Positions 23,043 to 30,685 of a stretch of DNA of 38,952 nt are shown here, in pieces. Both the position numbers and the translations under genes were made by a program. The first letter of the stretch is position 1. Every line of letters starts with the position of its first letter. The notes below the pieces were generated by a model, which saw only the letters and a list, made by a program, of their open reading frames with translations, searched no databases and was not told where the DNA came from. This DNA comes from Microbacteriaceae bacterium PS02067 (GTDB lineage: Bacteria > Actinomycetota > Actinomycetes > Actinomycetales > Microbacteriaceae): NCBI GenBank assembly GCA_029960085.1, contig JASCPG010000025.1, positions 1 to 38,952 on the forward strand, in the 5' to 3' direction.

Positions 23043-23069
23043 GATCCGATCCTCCCACCCGCGGTCCGA

Positions 23070-23081
23070 TACGCTCGGGAG
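23070..23081 (+). promoter_or_regulatory. -10 box for leaderless ppk2
   Basis: TACGCT (23070-23075), a 6-base spacer CGGGAG, then ATG 23082. The GGAG in the spacer abuts the ATG and is too close to act as a normal ribosome binding site. Confidence 0.5.
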
Positions 23082-23897
23082 ATGAGCGACCGCATGCCGA
23101 AGAAGCTGTACGAACGCGAACTGAAGAGGCTGCAGTCGCAGCTCGTCGACCTGCAGGCCTGGGTGCAGGCATCCGGCGCCCGCATCATCGTCATCTTCGA
23201 AGGGCGGGATGCCGCGGGCAAGGGCTCCACGATCAGTCGGGTCTCGCAATACCTGAACCCCCGCATCACGCGCACGGTCGCCCTCCCCACTCCGACCGAG
23301 CGCGAGAAGACGGAGTGGTACTTCCAGCGGTACATCGCCCACCTGCCGGCGGCCGGCGAGATCGTGCTGATGGACCGCTCCTGGTACAACCGCGCCGGGG
23401 TCGAGCACGTCATGGGCTACTGCAGCAACGCGGAGTACCACCGGTTCCTCCACCAGGCGCCGATCTTCGAACGGATGCTCGTGGAGGACGGCATCCTGCT
23501 GAAGAAGTACTGGTTCAGCGTGTCGGACGTCGAGCAGGAGGCGCGGTTCCGCTCCCGCAACGACGACCCCATGCGACGGTGGAAGCTCTCCCCCAACGAC
23601 GTCCTGTCGATCACGAAGTGGGAGGACTACTCGCGGGCCAAGGACACGATGTTCGTGCACACGGACATCCCCGAATCGCCGTGGTTCGAGGTCGACAACG
23701 AGGACAAGCGCCGCGGCCGGATCAACATGATCCACCACCTGCTCGGCCAGATCCCCTACCAGAGCGTGGAGCGCGACCCGATCGAGATCCCTTCGCGACC
23801 CGCGTCGGGCGGGTACGAGCGCCCGCCGCGCGAGCTGCAGAACTACGTGCCGGACTACGCCGCGACGATCGAGGCGCAGGCCGCCGACGACGACTGA
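23082..23897 (+). CDS. ppk2: Polyphosphate kinase 2 (class I type)
   Basis: 271 residues, one PPK2 domain. Walker A FEGRDAAGKGST is at about 39-50, Walker B VLMDRSWYNRAG at about 93, and the lid loop RSRNDDPMRRWKLS at about 160. The N-terminal LYERELKRLQSQLVDLQAWV is the usual leading helix. It moves phosphate between polyphosphate and nucleotides, mainly making GTP or ATP from NDP in class I enzymes. The single domain and the lid sequence favour class I, but class cannot be fixed by eye. It is divergent from an unrecognised protein and convergent with gltA. Confidence 0.93.
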   Translation: MSDRMPKKLYERELKRLQSQLVDLQAWVQASGARIIVIFEGRDAAGKGSTISRVSQYLNPRITRTVALPTPTEREKTEWYFQRYIAHLPAAGEIVLMDRSWYNRAGVEHVMGYCSNAEYHRFLHQAPIFERMLVEDGILLKKYWFSVSDVEQEARFRSRNDDPMRRWKLSPNDVLSITKWEDYSRAKDTMFVHTDIPESPWFEVDNEDKRRGRINMIHHLLGQIPYQSVERDPIEIPSRPASGGYERPPRELQNYVPDYAATIEAQAADDD

Positions 23898-23921
23898 CCC
23901 GCGAGGGTAGGGTCCGGCCGC

Positions 23922-25214
23922 TCAGGCGCCCGGATAGTCGCGCTGCGGCGCGCCCACGTACAGCTGCTGGGGGCGGCCGATCTTCGTCTGCGGGTCGTGC
24001 TGCATCTCGGTCCAGTGCGCGAGCCAGCCGGGCAGGCGCCCGATCGCGAACAGCGGCGTGAACATCCGCGTCGGGAAGCCCATCGCCTTGTAGATGACGC
24101 CCGTGTAGAAGTCGACGTTCGGGTAGAGGCGACGCTCCTTGAAGTAGTCGTCGCTGAGCGCGATCTCCTCGAGCTCCTTCGCGAGGTCGAGGAGCGGGTC
24201 GTGCACGCCGAGCTCCGCGAGCACCTCGTCCGCCGACTGCTTGACGAGCTTCGCGCGCGGGTCGTAGTTCTTGTAGACGCGGTGACCGAAGCCCATGAGC
24301 TTCACGCCGTCTTCCTTGTTCTTGACGCGCTCGACGAAGCGCTGCACGCTCTCGCCCGAGTCGCGGATGCGCGCGAGCATGTCGAGGACGGCCTCGTTCG
24401 CGCCGCCGTGCAGCGGGCCGTAGAGGGCGTTGATGCCGGCGGAGATCGACGAGAACTGGTTCGCGCCCGTCGAGCCGACCAGACGCACGGTCGAGGTCGA
24501 CGCGTTCTGCTCGTGGTCCTCGTGCAGGATGAGGAGGCGCTCGAGGGCGCGCGAGGTGACGGGGTTCACCTGGTAGAGCTCGGCGAGGTTGCCGAAGTTG
24601 AGCTTCAGGAAGTTGTCGACGAAGCTCAGCGAGTTGTCGGGGTACAGGAACGCCTGACCGATCGACTTCTTGTGCGCGTACGCCGCGATGACCGGGAGCT
24701 TCGCGAGCAGTCGGATCGTGTTGAGTTCGACGTGCTCGGGGTTGTTCGGGTCGGACTGGCCCTCGTAGTAGGTCGACAGCGCCGCAGTCGCCGCCGAGAG
24801 CACCGACATCGGGTGCGCCGTGTGCGGCAGCGACGAGAAGAAGCGCTTGAGGTCCTCGTGGAGGAGCGTGTGGTGACGGATGTCGTCGTCCCACTGCGCC
24901 AGCTGGTCGGCAGTCGGAAGCTCACCGCGCAGGAGCAGCCAGGCGACCTCGAGGTAGGTGCTGTTCTGGGCGAGCTGCTCGATCGGGTAGCCGCGGTAGC
25001 GCAGGATGCCTTCGTCGCCGTCGATGAACGTGATGGCGGACTTCGTGGCGGCGGTGTTCACGAAGCCGTAGTCGAGCGACGTGTGGCCCGTCTGCTTCGT
25101 GAAGGTCGAGAAGTCGACGCTCGGGGTACCCTCGGTGCCCTTCAGAATCGGCAGAGTCGCTGTCGTGTCACCGATCGTGACGGTGGCTGCCTGGGGTGTG
25201 CCCGTTTCGCTCAC
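23922..25214 (-). CDS. gltA: Citrate synthase (type II)
   Basis: 430 residues, normal for the hexameric GltA type. Catalytic-region motifs are present: GPLHGGANEAVL with the first catalytic His, MGFGHRVYKNYDPRAK with the second, and NVDFYTGVIYKAMGFP with the catalytic Asp. RPQQLYVG lies close to the C-terminus. It condenses oxaloacetate and acetyl-CoA as the entry to the TCA cycle. GTG 25214 has an excellent Shine-Dalgarno, AAGGAGG (25225-25219 minus), 4 bases upstream, the strongest in the window and in contrast to its leaderless neighbours. A perfect 12-base palindrome lies 75 bases upstream. Confidence 0.97.
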   Translation of the reverse strand: MSETGTPQAATVTIGDTTATLPILKGTEGTPSVDFSTFTKQTGHTSLDYGFVNTAATKSAITFIDGDEGILRYRGYPIEQLAQNSTYLEVAWLLLRGELPTADQLAQWDDDIRHHTLLHEDLKRFFSSLPHTAHPMSVLSAATAALSTYYEGQSDPNNPEHVELNTIRLLAKLPVIAAYAHKKSIGQAFLYPDNSLSFVDNFLKLNFGNLAELYQVNPVTSRALERLLILHEDHEQNASTSTVRLVGSTGANQFSSISAGINALYGPLHGGANEAVLDMLARIRDSGESVQRFVERVKNKEDGVKLMGFGHRVYKNYDPRAKLVKQSADEVLAELGVHDPLLDLAKELEEIALSDDYFKERRLYPNVDFYTGVIYKAMGFPTRMFTPLFAIGRLPGWLAHWTEMQHDPQTKIGRPQQLYVGAPQRDYPGA

Positions 25215-25289
25215 GAAGCCTCCTTGCGGTCGTCGGGGGATGCTCTACAGCCTACTGGCCCTCATGGCCTACTCCGATCCACGCCAAAG

Positions 25290-25301
25290 GATCGCGCGAT
25301 C
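25290..25301. promoter_or_regulatory. 12-base perfect palindrome upstream of gltA
   Basis: GATCGCGCGATC lies in the 100-base gap between the dapC stop and the gltA start, about 75 bases before GTG 25214. It may be a protein-binding site near the gltA promoter, but no regulator can be named. Confidence 0.3.
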
Positions 25302-25314
25302 GGTCGGAGGAAAC

Positions 25315-26430
25315 CTACCAGGCTTCGGCGCCCGACAGCCGCACGGCGGCCTCCGCGATGCGCTCATCGGTGGCCGTGAGCGAGAAGCGGACGTGCTCGG
25401 GGAAGCCGTCGCCGTAGAAGACGCCGGGGCCGGCGAGGATGCCGCGCTCGGCGAGGGCGCCCATCGTCGTCCAGGCATCCCTCCCCTCGGTCGCCCAGAG
25501 GTAGAGGCCGCCCTCGGAGTGGTCGATGCGGAAGCCCGCCGCCTCGAGCGCGGGCTTCAGCACGCGCCGGCGCTCCCGGTAGCACTCGCGCTGCGCGGCG
25601 ACGTGGGCGTCGTCACCGAGTGCAACGGTCATCGCCGCCTGCACGGGAGCGGGGAGCATGAGGCCGAGATGCTTGCGCGCCGTCAGCAGTCGCGCGACGA
25701 GGGCACGGTCGCCCGCGAGGAACGCGGCACGGTAGCCGGCGAGGTTCGACTGCTTGGAGAGCGAGTAGACCGACAGGATGCCGGTGCGGTCCTCCCCCAC
25801 GACGCGCGGGTCGAGCACGCTCGGCACGGGCTCCGAGGCCCAGGGGCCCTCCCAGCCGAGTTCGGCGTAGCATTCGTCGCTCGCGAGCACGGCACCGATC
25901 TCGCGCGCCCGTGCCACTGCGGTACGCAGTTCGTCCACCCCGAGCACGCGGCCGTCGGGGTTCCCGGGCGAGTTGATCCAGACGAGCTTCGCGCCCTCCG
26001 GCCACTGCGCCGGGTCGTCCGCCGCGACGGGCACGGCTCCGACGAGCTTGGCGCCGACCGCGTACGTCGGGTACGCCGCGCGCGGATGCACGACGACATC
26101 CCCCTCGCCGAGGCCGAGAAGGAGCGGCAGCAGCGCCACGAGTTCCTTCGATCCGACCGTGGGGAGCACCTCGTCGATGCCGAGGCCCGGAACGCCGCGG
26201 CGGCGCGCGTACCAGTCGACGATCGCTTCACGGAGCCCGCGCGTCCCCACCGTCTGCGGGTAGGCGTGGGCGTCGGTCGCGGCGCGCAGCGCGTCGGCGA
26301 CGACGGCGGGCGTCGCATCGATGGGAGACCCGATCGAGAGGTCGACGATGCCGCCCGGGTGTTCGGCGGCGCGCGCCGCGTACGGGGCGACGGAGTCCCA
26401 GGGGTACTCGTCGAGGTCGCTGACGGCCAC
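25315..26430 (-). CDS. dapC: Succinyldiaminopimelate aminotransferase
   Basis: 371 residues, fold-type I PLP aminotransferase. INSPGNPDG (about 153), SDECYAELGWEG (about 185) and SLSKQSNLAGYR (about 226, the Schiff-base Lys) are the family motifs. FSLTATDERI with the substrate Arg is near the end. It converts N-succinyl-2-amino-6-oxopimelate to N-succinyl-LL-DAP, between DapD and DapE. GTG 26430 lies 6 bases after the fdxA stop, so the two are co-transcribed. The fdx-dapC pair also exists in M. tuberculosis (Rv1177/Rv1178). A general aminotransferase role cannot be excluded, but dapD and dapE in the same window favour DapC. Confidence 0.92.
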   Translation of the reverse strand: MAVSDLDEYPWDSVAPYAARAAEHPGGIVDLSIGSPIDATPAVVADALRAATDAHAYPQTVGTRGLREAIVDWYARRRGVPGLGIDEVLPTVGSKELVALLPLLLGLGEGDVVVHPRAAYPTYAVGAKLVGAVPVAADDPAQWPEGAKLVWINSPGNPDGRVLGVDELRTAVARAREIGAVLASDECYAELGWEGPWASEPVPSVLDPRVVGEDRTGILSVYSLSKQSNLAGYRAAFLAGDRALVARLLTARKHLGLMLPAPVQAAMTVALGDDAHVAAQRECYRERRRVLKPALEAAGFRIDHSEGGLYLWATEGRDAWTTMGALAERGILAGPGVFYGDGFPEHVRFSLTATDERIAEAAVRLSGAEAW

Positions 26431-26436
26431 GCGGGG

Positions 26437-26757
26437 TCAGTGTCCCTGCGGAGGGAGAGCGGCGATGATCGGGTGGTCCTTCGCGATCACACCGACCTTG
26501 GCGGCGCCGCCGGGAGACCCGATGTCGTCAAAGAACTCGACGTTGGCCGTGTAGTAGTCCTGCCACTCTTCGGGCAGGTCGTCCTCGTAGTAGATCGCCT
26601 CGACGGGGCACACGGGCTCGCAGGCGCCGCAGTCGACGCACTCGTCGGGGTGGATATAGAGCGACCGTTCGCCTTCATAGATGCAGTCGACGGGGCATTC
26701 GTCGATGCAGGCACGGTCCTTCACATCCACGCACGGAAGAGCGATCACATACGTCAC
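26437..26757 (-). CDS. fdxA: Seven-iron ferredoxin
   Basis: 106 residues. Cysteines 9, 17 and 50 match the ligands of the [3Fe-4S] cluster, and 21, 40, 43 and 46 those of the [4Fe-4S] cluster of 7Fe ferredoxins (CIDECPVDC, CVDCGACEPVC). The C-terminal extension is of the usual size. It is a cytoplasmic electron carrier. GTG 26757 is preferred over other starts because the family begins TYVIALPCVDVKD. TAGACT, embedded in the last codons of the upstream membrane-protein gene, lies exactly 6 bases before it, so fdxA may have its own leaderless promoter as well as read-through from upstream. Confidence 0.95.
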   Translation of the reverse strand: MTYVIALPCVDVKDRACIDECPVDCIYEGERSLYIHPDECVDCGACEPVCPVEAIYYEDDLPEEWQDYYTANVEFFDDIGSPGGAAKVGVIAKDHPIIAALPPQGH

Positions 26758-26769
26758 ATGGTCAGTCTA
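26758..26769 (-). promoter_or_regulatory. -10 box for leaderless fdxA inside the upstream gene
   Basis: Minus-strand TAGACT (26769-26764) overlaps the last codons of the DUF6113 gene, with a 6-base spacer before GTG 26757. Confidence 0.5.
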
Positions 26770-27175
26770 GTTCGTGACGAGCGGCAGGGCCGTCGGTCTT
26801 GCGCCCCGTGGCAGTCAGTGTCGGCCACCCCACGATGATCGCGGCGACGACCGGCAGCGCGAACGTCCAGACGATGCCCGTCGAGATCTCGCCCGCCGGC
26901 GGTGCGGGCACGACGACGGACCCTCCCGGGCCCTTGCCGGAGAAGACCAGGGTCGCCAGCACGGCGCCCAGGGCGCAGGCGAGCGCCGTCCACCGATCCC
27001 CCGAAAGGAGGCGCACCGCGAGGATCAGCGCTCCCGCTCCGATGACGGCGATGACGAGCCCCAGTGGGATCGGTCCCCACATCGCGGCCTGGCCGATCGT
27101 GCCGGCGACGCCGAACACCACCCCGATGACGAGGGCGACCGCCCAGGTGCCCACGCGTGTCCACGACATTCCCAC
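26762..27175 (-). CDS. DUF6113-like four-helix membrane protein
   Basis: 137 residues with four hydrophobic helices (about 9-31, 35-52, 60-80 and 100-118: VGTWAVALVIGVVFGVAG, GLVIAVIGAGALILAVRLL, WTALACALGAVLATLVF, IVWTFALPVVAAIIVGW). The size and the order fit the DUF6113 family of actinobacteria. Function is unknown. GTG 27175 is chosen because TACACT lies exactly 6 bases upstream, even though an ATG comes two codons later. It ends 4 bases before fdxA. Confidence 0.75.
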   Translation of the reverse strand: MGMSWTRVGTWAVALVIGVVFGVAGTIGQAAMWGPIPLGLVIAVIGAGALILAVRLLSGDRWTALACALGAVLATLVFSGKGPGGSVVVPAPPAGEISTGIVWTFALPVVAAIIVGWPTLTATGRKTDGPAARHELD

Positions 27176-27187
27176 CCGCTCAGTGTA
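27176..27187 (-). promoter_or_regulatory. -10 box for leaderless DUF6113 gene
   Basis: Minus-strand TACACT (27187-27182), a 6-base spacer GAGCGG, then GTG 27175. Confidence 0.55.
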
Positions 27188-27244
27188 GGTCCCGGAACCC
27201 TGACCGAAGTCCGGGTCGAGTGCGACGACACCGGGAGCGCACGG

Positions 27245-27559
27245 TCAGGCGGCGAGCCCCCACAGGCGAAGAAGCGCCGCAACGAGCGCGGCAGCCAGCA
27301 CGACGACGAGGAACGGGGCGCGCAGAAGCAGCAGCCCCGCCGCGACGAGGACGGCGGGCACCCGGGCATCCACGACGATGTGCTGGCCTTCTCCGAGAGT
27401 CTGCACGGCGACGAGCGCCCCGAGCAGCGCGACGGTGAGGAGGTCGATGATCCGCGTCGGCGCCGGGCCTTCGAACCACGCCGCGGGAATGATGTACCCG
27501 ACGGCTTTCAGCGCGAGGCAGATGACGGATGCCAGGAGGACGGCGGTCCACAGGGTCAC
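27245..27559 (-). CDS. azlD: AzlD family small subunit of branched-chain amino acid exporter
   Basis: 104 residues with four hydrophobic helices (LWTAVLLASVICLALKAVGY, IIDLLTVALLGALVAVQTL, VLVAAGLLLLRAPFLVVVLAAALVAALL) and the GYIIPAAWF turn typical of AzlD. Together with AzlC it forms a membrane exporter of branched-chain amino acids. GTG 27559 overlaps the azlC stop as GTGA, which sets the start. Long upstream extension of the frame overlaps azlC and is not real. Just downstream, CCTGACCG (27199-27206) and CGGTCAGG (27242-27249) form an 8-base inverted repeat that spans the stop codon. Confidence 0.88.
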   Translation of the reverse strand: MTLWTAVLLASVICLALKAVGYIIPAAWFEGPAPTRIIDLLTVALLGALVAVQTLGEGQHIVVDARVPAVLVAAGLLLLRAPFLVVVLAAALVAALLRLWGLAA

Positions 27560-28272
27560 GACGGCTCCCCCGTCGTCGCGGCGGGTCGCGCCGCGCGACC
27601 GAGCCAGTTGGTCCAGCCCACGACGACGGCCACGAGCGCGGCGACGAGCACCGGCATCCCGGGCATGAGCACCGGCGTGAGGGTCGTCGCCACGACGGCC
27701 GCCGCAACCCCGACGGCGATCGCCTGTCGCCGCCGGAGACGCGGCCACAGGAGCGCGAGGAAGGCCGCGGCCGCCGCGGCATCCAGCCCGTACGCGCGCG
27801 GGTCGCCGAGCACGTCGCCGAGGAGCGCGCCGAGGAGGGTCGTGAGGTTCCAGCCGATGTAGATCCCGACGCCCGTGATCCAGAACCCGATCCGCCGCGC
27901 CCTCGGCTCCGTATGGGCGAGGGCGACGGCCGTCGACTCGTCGATCGTGACGTGCGGAGCGAGCGCGCGCCGGAGCGGAGTGGTGCCGACGACGGGCGCC
28001 ATCCGGAGGCCGTACGCGACGTTCCGGACGCCGAGGAGCCCCGCCGACGCGATCGCCGCGGGCGCGGCTGCCAGTCCCCCGGCGCCGATCACCCCGATGA
28101 ACGCGAACTGCGAGCCGCCCGTGAACATCACGAGGCTGAGGACGCACGTCTGCCACACGTCGAGCCCGGATGCCACCGACAACGCCCCGAACGAGATGCC
28201 GTACGCGCTCGTCGCGAGCACGACGCCGAGCGCTTCTCGCCGCGCGCGGCGCTCCGCGGTGTCCGTGCTCAC
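27556..28272 (-). CDS. azlC: AzlC family large subunit of branched-chain amino acid exporter
   Basis: 238 residues. Motifs SAYGISFGALSVASGLDVWQT, SLVMFTGGSQFAFIGVIGAGG, LGVRNVAYGLRMAP and HVTIDESTAVAL are the AzlC family signatures, with about six to seven membrane helices. Partner of AzlD in export of leucine, isoleucine and valine or their analogues. GTG 28272 is chosen over the upstream-extended frame (28338) because TAGGCT lies 7 bases before it and the extension crosses the promoter of the divergent gene. Regulation would be shared with the divergent DUF2200 promoter. Confidence 0.9.
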   Translation of the reverse strand: MSTDTAERRARREALGVVLATSAYGISFGALSVASGLDVWQTCVLSLVMFTGGSQFAFIGVIGAGGLAAAPAAIASAGLLGVRNVAYGLRMAPVVGTTPLRRALAPHVTIDESTAVALAHTEPRARRIGFWITGVGIYIGWNLTTLLGALLGDVLGDPRAYGLDAAAAAAFLALLWPRLRRRQAIAVGVAAAVVATTLTPVLMPGMPVLVAALVAVVVGWTNWLGRAARPAATTGEPS

Positions 28273-28285
28273 CCGCCCGAGCCTA
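28273..28285 (-). promoter_or_regulatory. -10 box for leaderless azlC
   Basis: Minus-strand TAGGCT (28285-28280), 7-base spacer, then GTG 28272. Only 12 bases separate it from the plus-strand -10 of the DUF2200 gene. Confidence 0.55.
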
Positions 28286-28297
28286 TCGAGCGGTGGG

Positions 28298-28309
28298 TAG
28301 TCTCGACGC
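28298..28309 (+). promoter_or_regulatory. -10 box for leaderless DUF2200 gene
   Basis: TAGTCT (28298-28303), a 6-base spacer CGACGC, then ATG 28310. It nearly abuts the divergent azlC -10. Confidence 0.55.
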
Positions 28310-28660
28310 ATGGATCGCACAGAGCGCATCTCGCGCATGCCCGTCGCCGAGGTGTATCCGCTCTACATCAAGAAGGTCGAGCGGAAAGGACGCACGAAGG
28401 ACGACGTCGATGCTGTCACGCGATGGCTGACGGGGTACACGCAACACGAGATCGACGACCACCTCGCGGCGCGCACGTCGTTCGAGGACTTCTTCGCGGG
28501 TGCCGAGCTCAACCCGGGTGCGTCGCTCATCACCGGGATCATCTGCGGTGTCCGGGTGCAGGACATCGAGGACCCGCTGATGCAGCGGATCCGCTACCTC
28601 GACAAGCTCGTCGACGAGATCGCGAAGGGCAAGGCGCTGGAGAAGATCCTCCGGTCCTGA
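28310..28660 (+). CDS. DUF2200 family protein
   Basis: 116 residues, soluble. RISRMPVAEVYPLYIKKVER, DVDAVTRWLTGY, FFAGAELNPGASLITGIICG and EDPLMQRIRYLDKLVDEI follow the DUF2200 family along its whole length. The family has no known function. ATG 28310 lies 6 bases after TAGTCT. The stop is 12 bases from the convergent typA stop, and the two stops sit in an inverted repeat (TGACC-8 bases-GGTCA, 28658-28675). Confidence 0.88.
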   Translation: MDRTERISRMPVAEVYPLYIKKVERKGRTKDDVDAVTRWLTGYTQHEIDDHLAARTSFEDFFAGAELNPGASLITGIICGVRVQDIEDPLMQRIRYLDKLVDEIAKGKALEKILRS

Positions 28661-28672
28661 CCCGCCCGCCGG

Positions 28673-30583
28673 TCAGGCGTTCTGGTCCTGCTTCTTCGCC
28701 CGCGAGGCCGCACGCCCGCGCTCGGTGGCATCCAGCACGACCTTGCGGATGCGCACCTTCTCCGGCGTGACCTCGACGCATTCGTCGTCGCGCGCGAACT
28801 CGAGCGACTCCTCGAGGGTCAGCACGCGCGGCGGCGTCATCGACTCGAAGGAGTCCGACGTCGACGAACGCATGTTCGTGAGCTTCTTCTCCTTCGTGAT
28901 GTTGACGTCCATGTCGTCGGCGCGCGAGTTCTCGCCGATGACCATGCCCTCGTAGACCTCTTCGGTGGGCTGCACGAAGAACGACATGCGCTCCTGCAGG
29001 GCGATCATCGCGAAGGGGGTCACGACGCCGGAGCGGTCCGCGACGATCGACCCGTTCTGACGGGTCGTGATCTGGCCCGCCCAGTCGTCGTAGCCGTGCG
29101 AGATCGCGTTCGCGATGCCGGTGCCGCGCGTGATCGTCAGGAACTCGCTGCGGAAGCCGATGAGGCCGCGCGAGGGGACGACGAACTCCATCCGCACCCA
29201 GCCGGTGCCGTGGTTGGTCATCGTCTCCATGCGACCCTTGCGCGCCGCCATGAGCTGCGTGATCGCGCCGAGGTGCTCCTCGGGCGCATCGATCGTGAGG
29301 TGCTCGAACGGCTCCTGCAACTTGCCGTCGACGCGCTTGGTGACGACCTGGGGCTTGCCGACGGTGAGCTCGAAGCCCTCCCGGCGCATGTTCTCGACGA
29401 GGATCGCGAGGGCGAGCTCACCGCGGCCCTGCACCTCCCAGGCATCCGGGCGGCCGATGTCGACGACCTTGAGCGAGACGTTGCCGATGAGTTCGCGGTC
29501 GAGGCGGTCCTTGACCATGCGGGCGGTGAGCTTGTGCCCCTTGACCTTGCCCATGAGCGGCGACGTGTTCGTGCCGATCGTCATCGAGATGGCGGGGTCG
29601 TCGACCGTGATGGCCGGCAGCGGCCGGACGTCCTCGGGGTCGGCGATCGTCTCGCCGATCGTGATCTCCTCGATGCCCGCGATCGCGACGATGTCGCCGG
29701 GGCCGGCGGACTCCGCCGGGAAGCGCTCGAGCGCCTTCGTCTTCAGCAGTTCCGTGATGCGTGCGTTCGAGTGCGAGCCGTCGTGGCGCACCCAGGCGAC
29801 CGTCTGCCCCTTCTTGAGCGTGCCGTTGAAGACGCGCAGGAGAGCGAGGCGACCGAGGAACGGGCTCGAGTCGAGGTTCGTGACCCATGCCTGCAGCGGC
29901 GCCTCGTCGTCGTACGACGGCGCGGGCACGTGCTCGAGGATCGCCTCGAAAAGCGGCTCGAGGTCGGCGTTGTCGGGCAGCTCGCCGTTGGCCGGACGGT
30001 TGCGGGATGCCGCGCCGGCGCGGCCGGACGCGTAGACGACCGGGACATCGAGCAGAGCGTCGATGTCGAGGTCGGGAACGTCGTCGACGAGGTCGCCGGC
30101 AAGACCCAGCAGCAGGTCGTGCGCCTCCTCCTCGACCTCGGCGATGCGCGCGTCGGGGCGGTCCGTCTTGTTGACGAGCAGGATGACCGGCAGCTTCGCC
30201 TCGAGCGCCTTGCGCAGCACGAAGCGGGTCTGCGGGAGCGGGCCCTCCGACGCGTCCACGAGGAGGACCACGCCGTCGACCATCGACAGTCCGCGCTCGA
30301 CCTCACCACCGAAGTCGGCGTGGCCGGGGGTGTCGATCACGTTGATCGTGATGGGCTCGTCGGTGTGCGCGCCGTTGTAGGTGATCGCCGTGTTCTTGGC
30401 GAGGATCGTGATGCCCTTCTCACGCTCGAGGTCGTTCGAGTCCATCGCGCGCTCCTCGACGTGCGCGTGCTCGCCGAACGATCCCGTCTGGCGGAGCATG
30501 GCGTCGACGAGCGTCGTCTTGCCGTGGTCGACGTGCGCCACGATTGCGACGTTGCGAAGGTCCGGACGGAGGGCGTGCGCCAT
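28673..30583 (-). CDS. typA: Translational GTPase TypA/BipA
   Basis: 636 residues. The G domain has [15 protein letters not shown] (G1, about 14-28), [17 protein letters not shown] (G3, about 77) and LVNKTDR (G4, about 133). The C-terminal part has the BipA-specific [12 protein letters not shown] and [21 protein letters not shown]. It binds the ribosome and assists assembly and translation under stress or cold. The frame extends upstream through a hairpin, but ATG 30583 with GAGGA upstream is the family start. A strong hairpin and a TAGAAT hexamer lie 30-60 bases upstream. Confidence 0.96.
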   Translation of the reverse strand: MAHALRPDLRNVAIVAHVDHGKTTLVDAMLRQTGSFGEHAHVEERAMDSNDLEREKGITILAKNTAITYNGAHTDEPITINVIDTPGHADFGGEVERGLSMVDGVVLLVDASEGPLPQTRFVLRKALEAKLPVILLVNKTDRPDARIAEVEEEAHDLLLGLAGDLVDDVPDLDIDALLDVPVVYASGRAGAASRNRPANGELPDNADLEPLFEAILEHVPAPSYDDEAPLQAWVTNLDSSPFLGRLALLRVFNGTLKKGQTVAWVRHDGSHSNARITELLKTKALERFPAESAGPGDIVAIAGIEEITIGETIADPEDVRPLPAITVDDPAISMTIGTNTSPLMGKVKGHKLTARMVKDRLDRELIGNVSLKVVDIGRPDAWEVQGRGELALAILVENMRREGFELTVGKPQVVTKRVDGKLQEPFEHLTIDAPEEHLGAITQLMAARKGRMETMTNHGTGWVRMEFVVPSRGLIGFRSEFLTITRGTGIANAISHGYDDWAGQITTRQNGSIVADRSGVVTPFAMIALQERMSFFVQPTEEVYEGMVIGENSRADDMDVNITKEKKLTNMRSSTSDSFESMTPPRVLTLEESLEFARDDECVEVTPEKVRIRKVVLDATERGRAASRAKKQDQNA

Positions 30584-30600
30584 GAAGAGTCCTCGGATGG

Positions 30601-30644
30601 AGAAGAAAATGGGGAGCGCTCCGAGCGGAGCGCTCCCCATTCTA
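30601..30644 (-). terminator. 12-bp GC hairpin with T-rich tail between oppDF and typA
   Basis: GGGGAGCGCTCC (30611-30622) and GGAGCGCTCCCC (30627-30638) pair perfectly with a 4-base loop, and on the minus strand the tail reads ATTTTCTTCT. It should terminate the upstream transporter transcript. The hexamer TAGAAT (30644-30639 minus) directly abuts the stem and would make a good -10 for typA, in which case the hairpin is also the 5' end region of the typA mRNA. Confidence 0.8.
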
Positions 30645-30685
30645 CCCGCGGATGCGGTGGCATCCGTCGAAAGCCCTGATGAGGG

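Noticed and set aside
21942..23738. 598-codon version of the unrecognised protein
   Set aside because: The extension runs antisense through ppk2. ATG 23042 with GGGAGGAT upstream is a clear start.
27199..27249. Terminator after azlD
   Set aside because: An 8-base inverted repeat is present, but the 35-base loop, weak inner pairing and absence of a T tract do not support a confident call.
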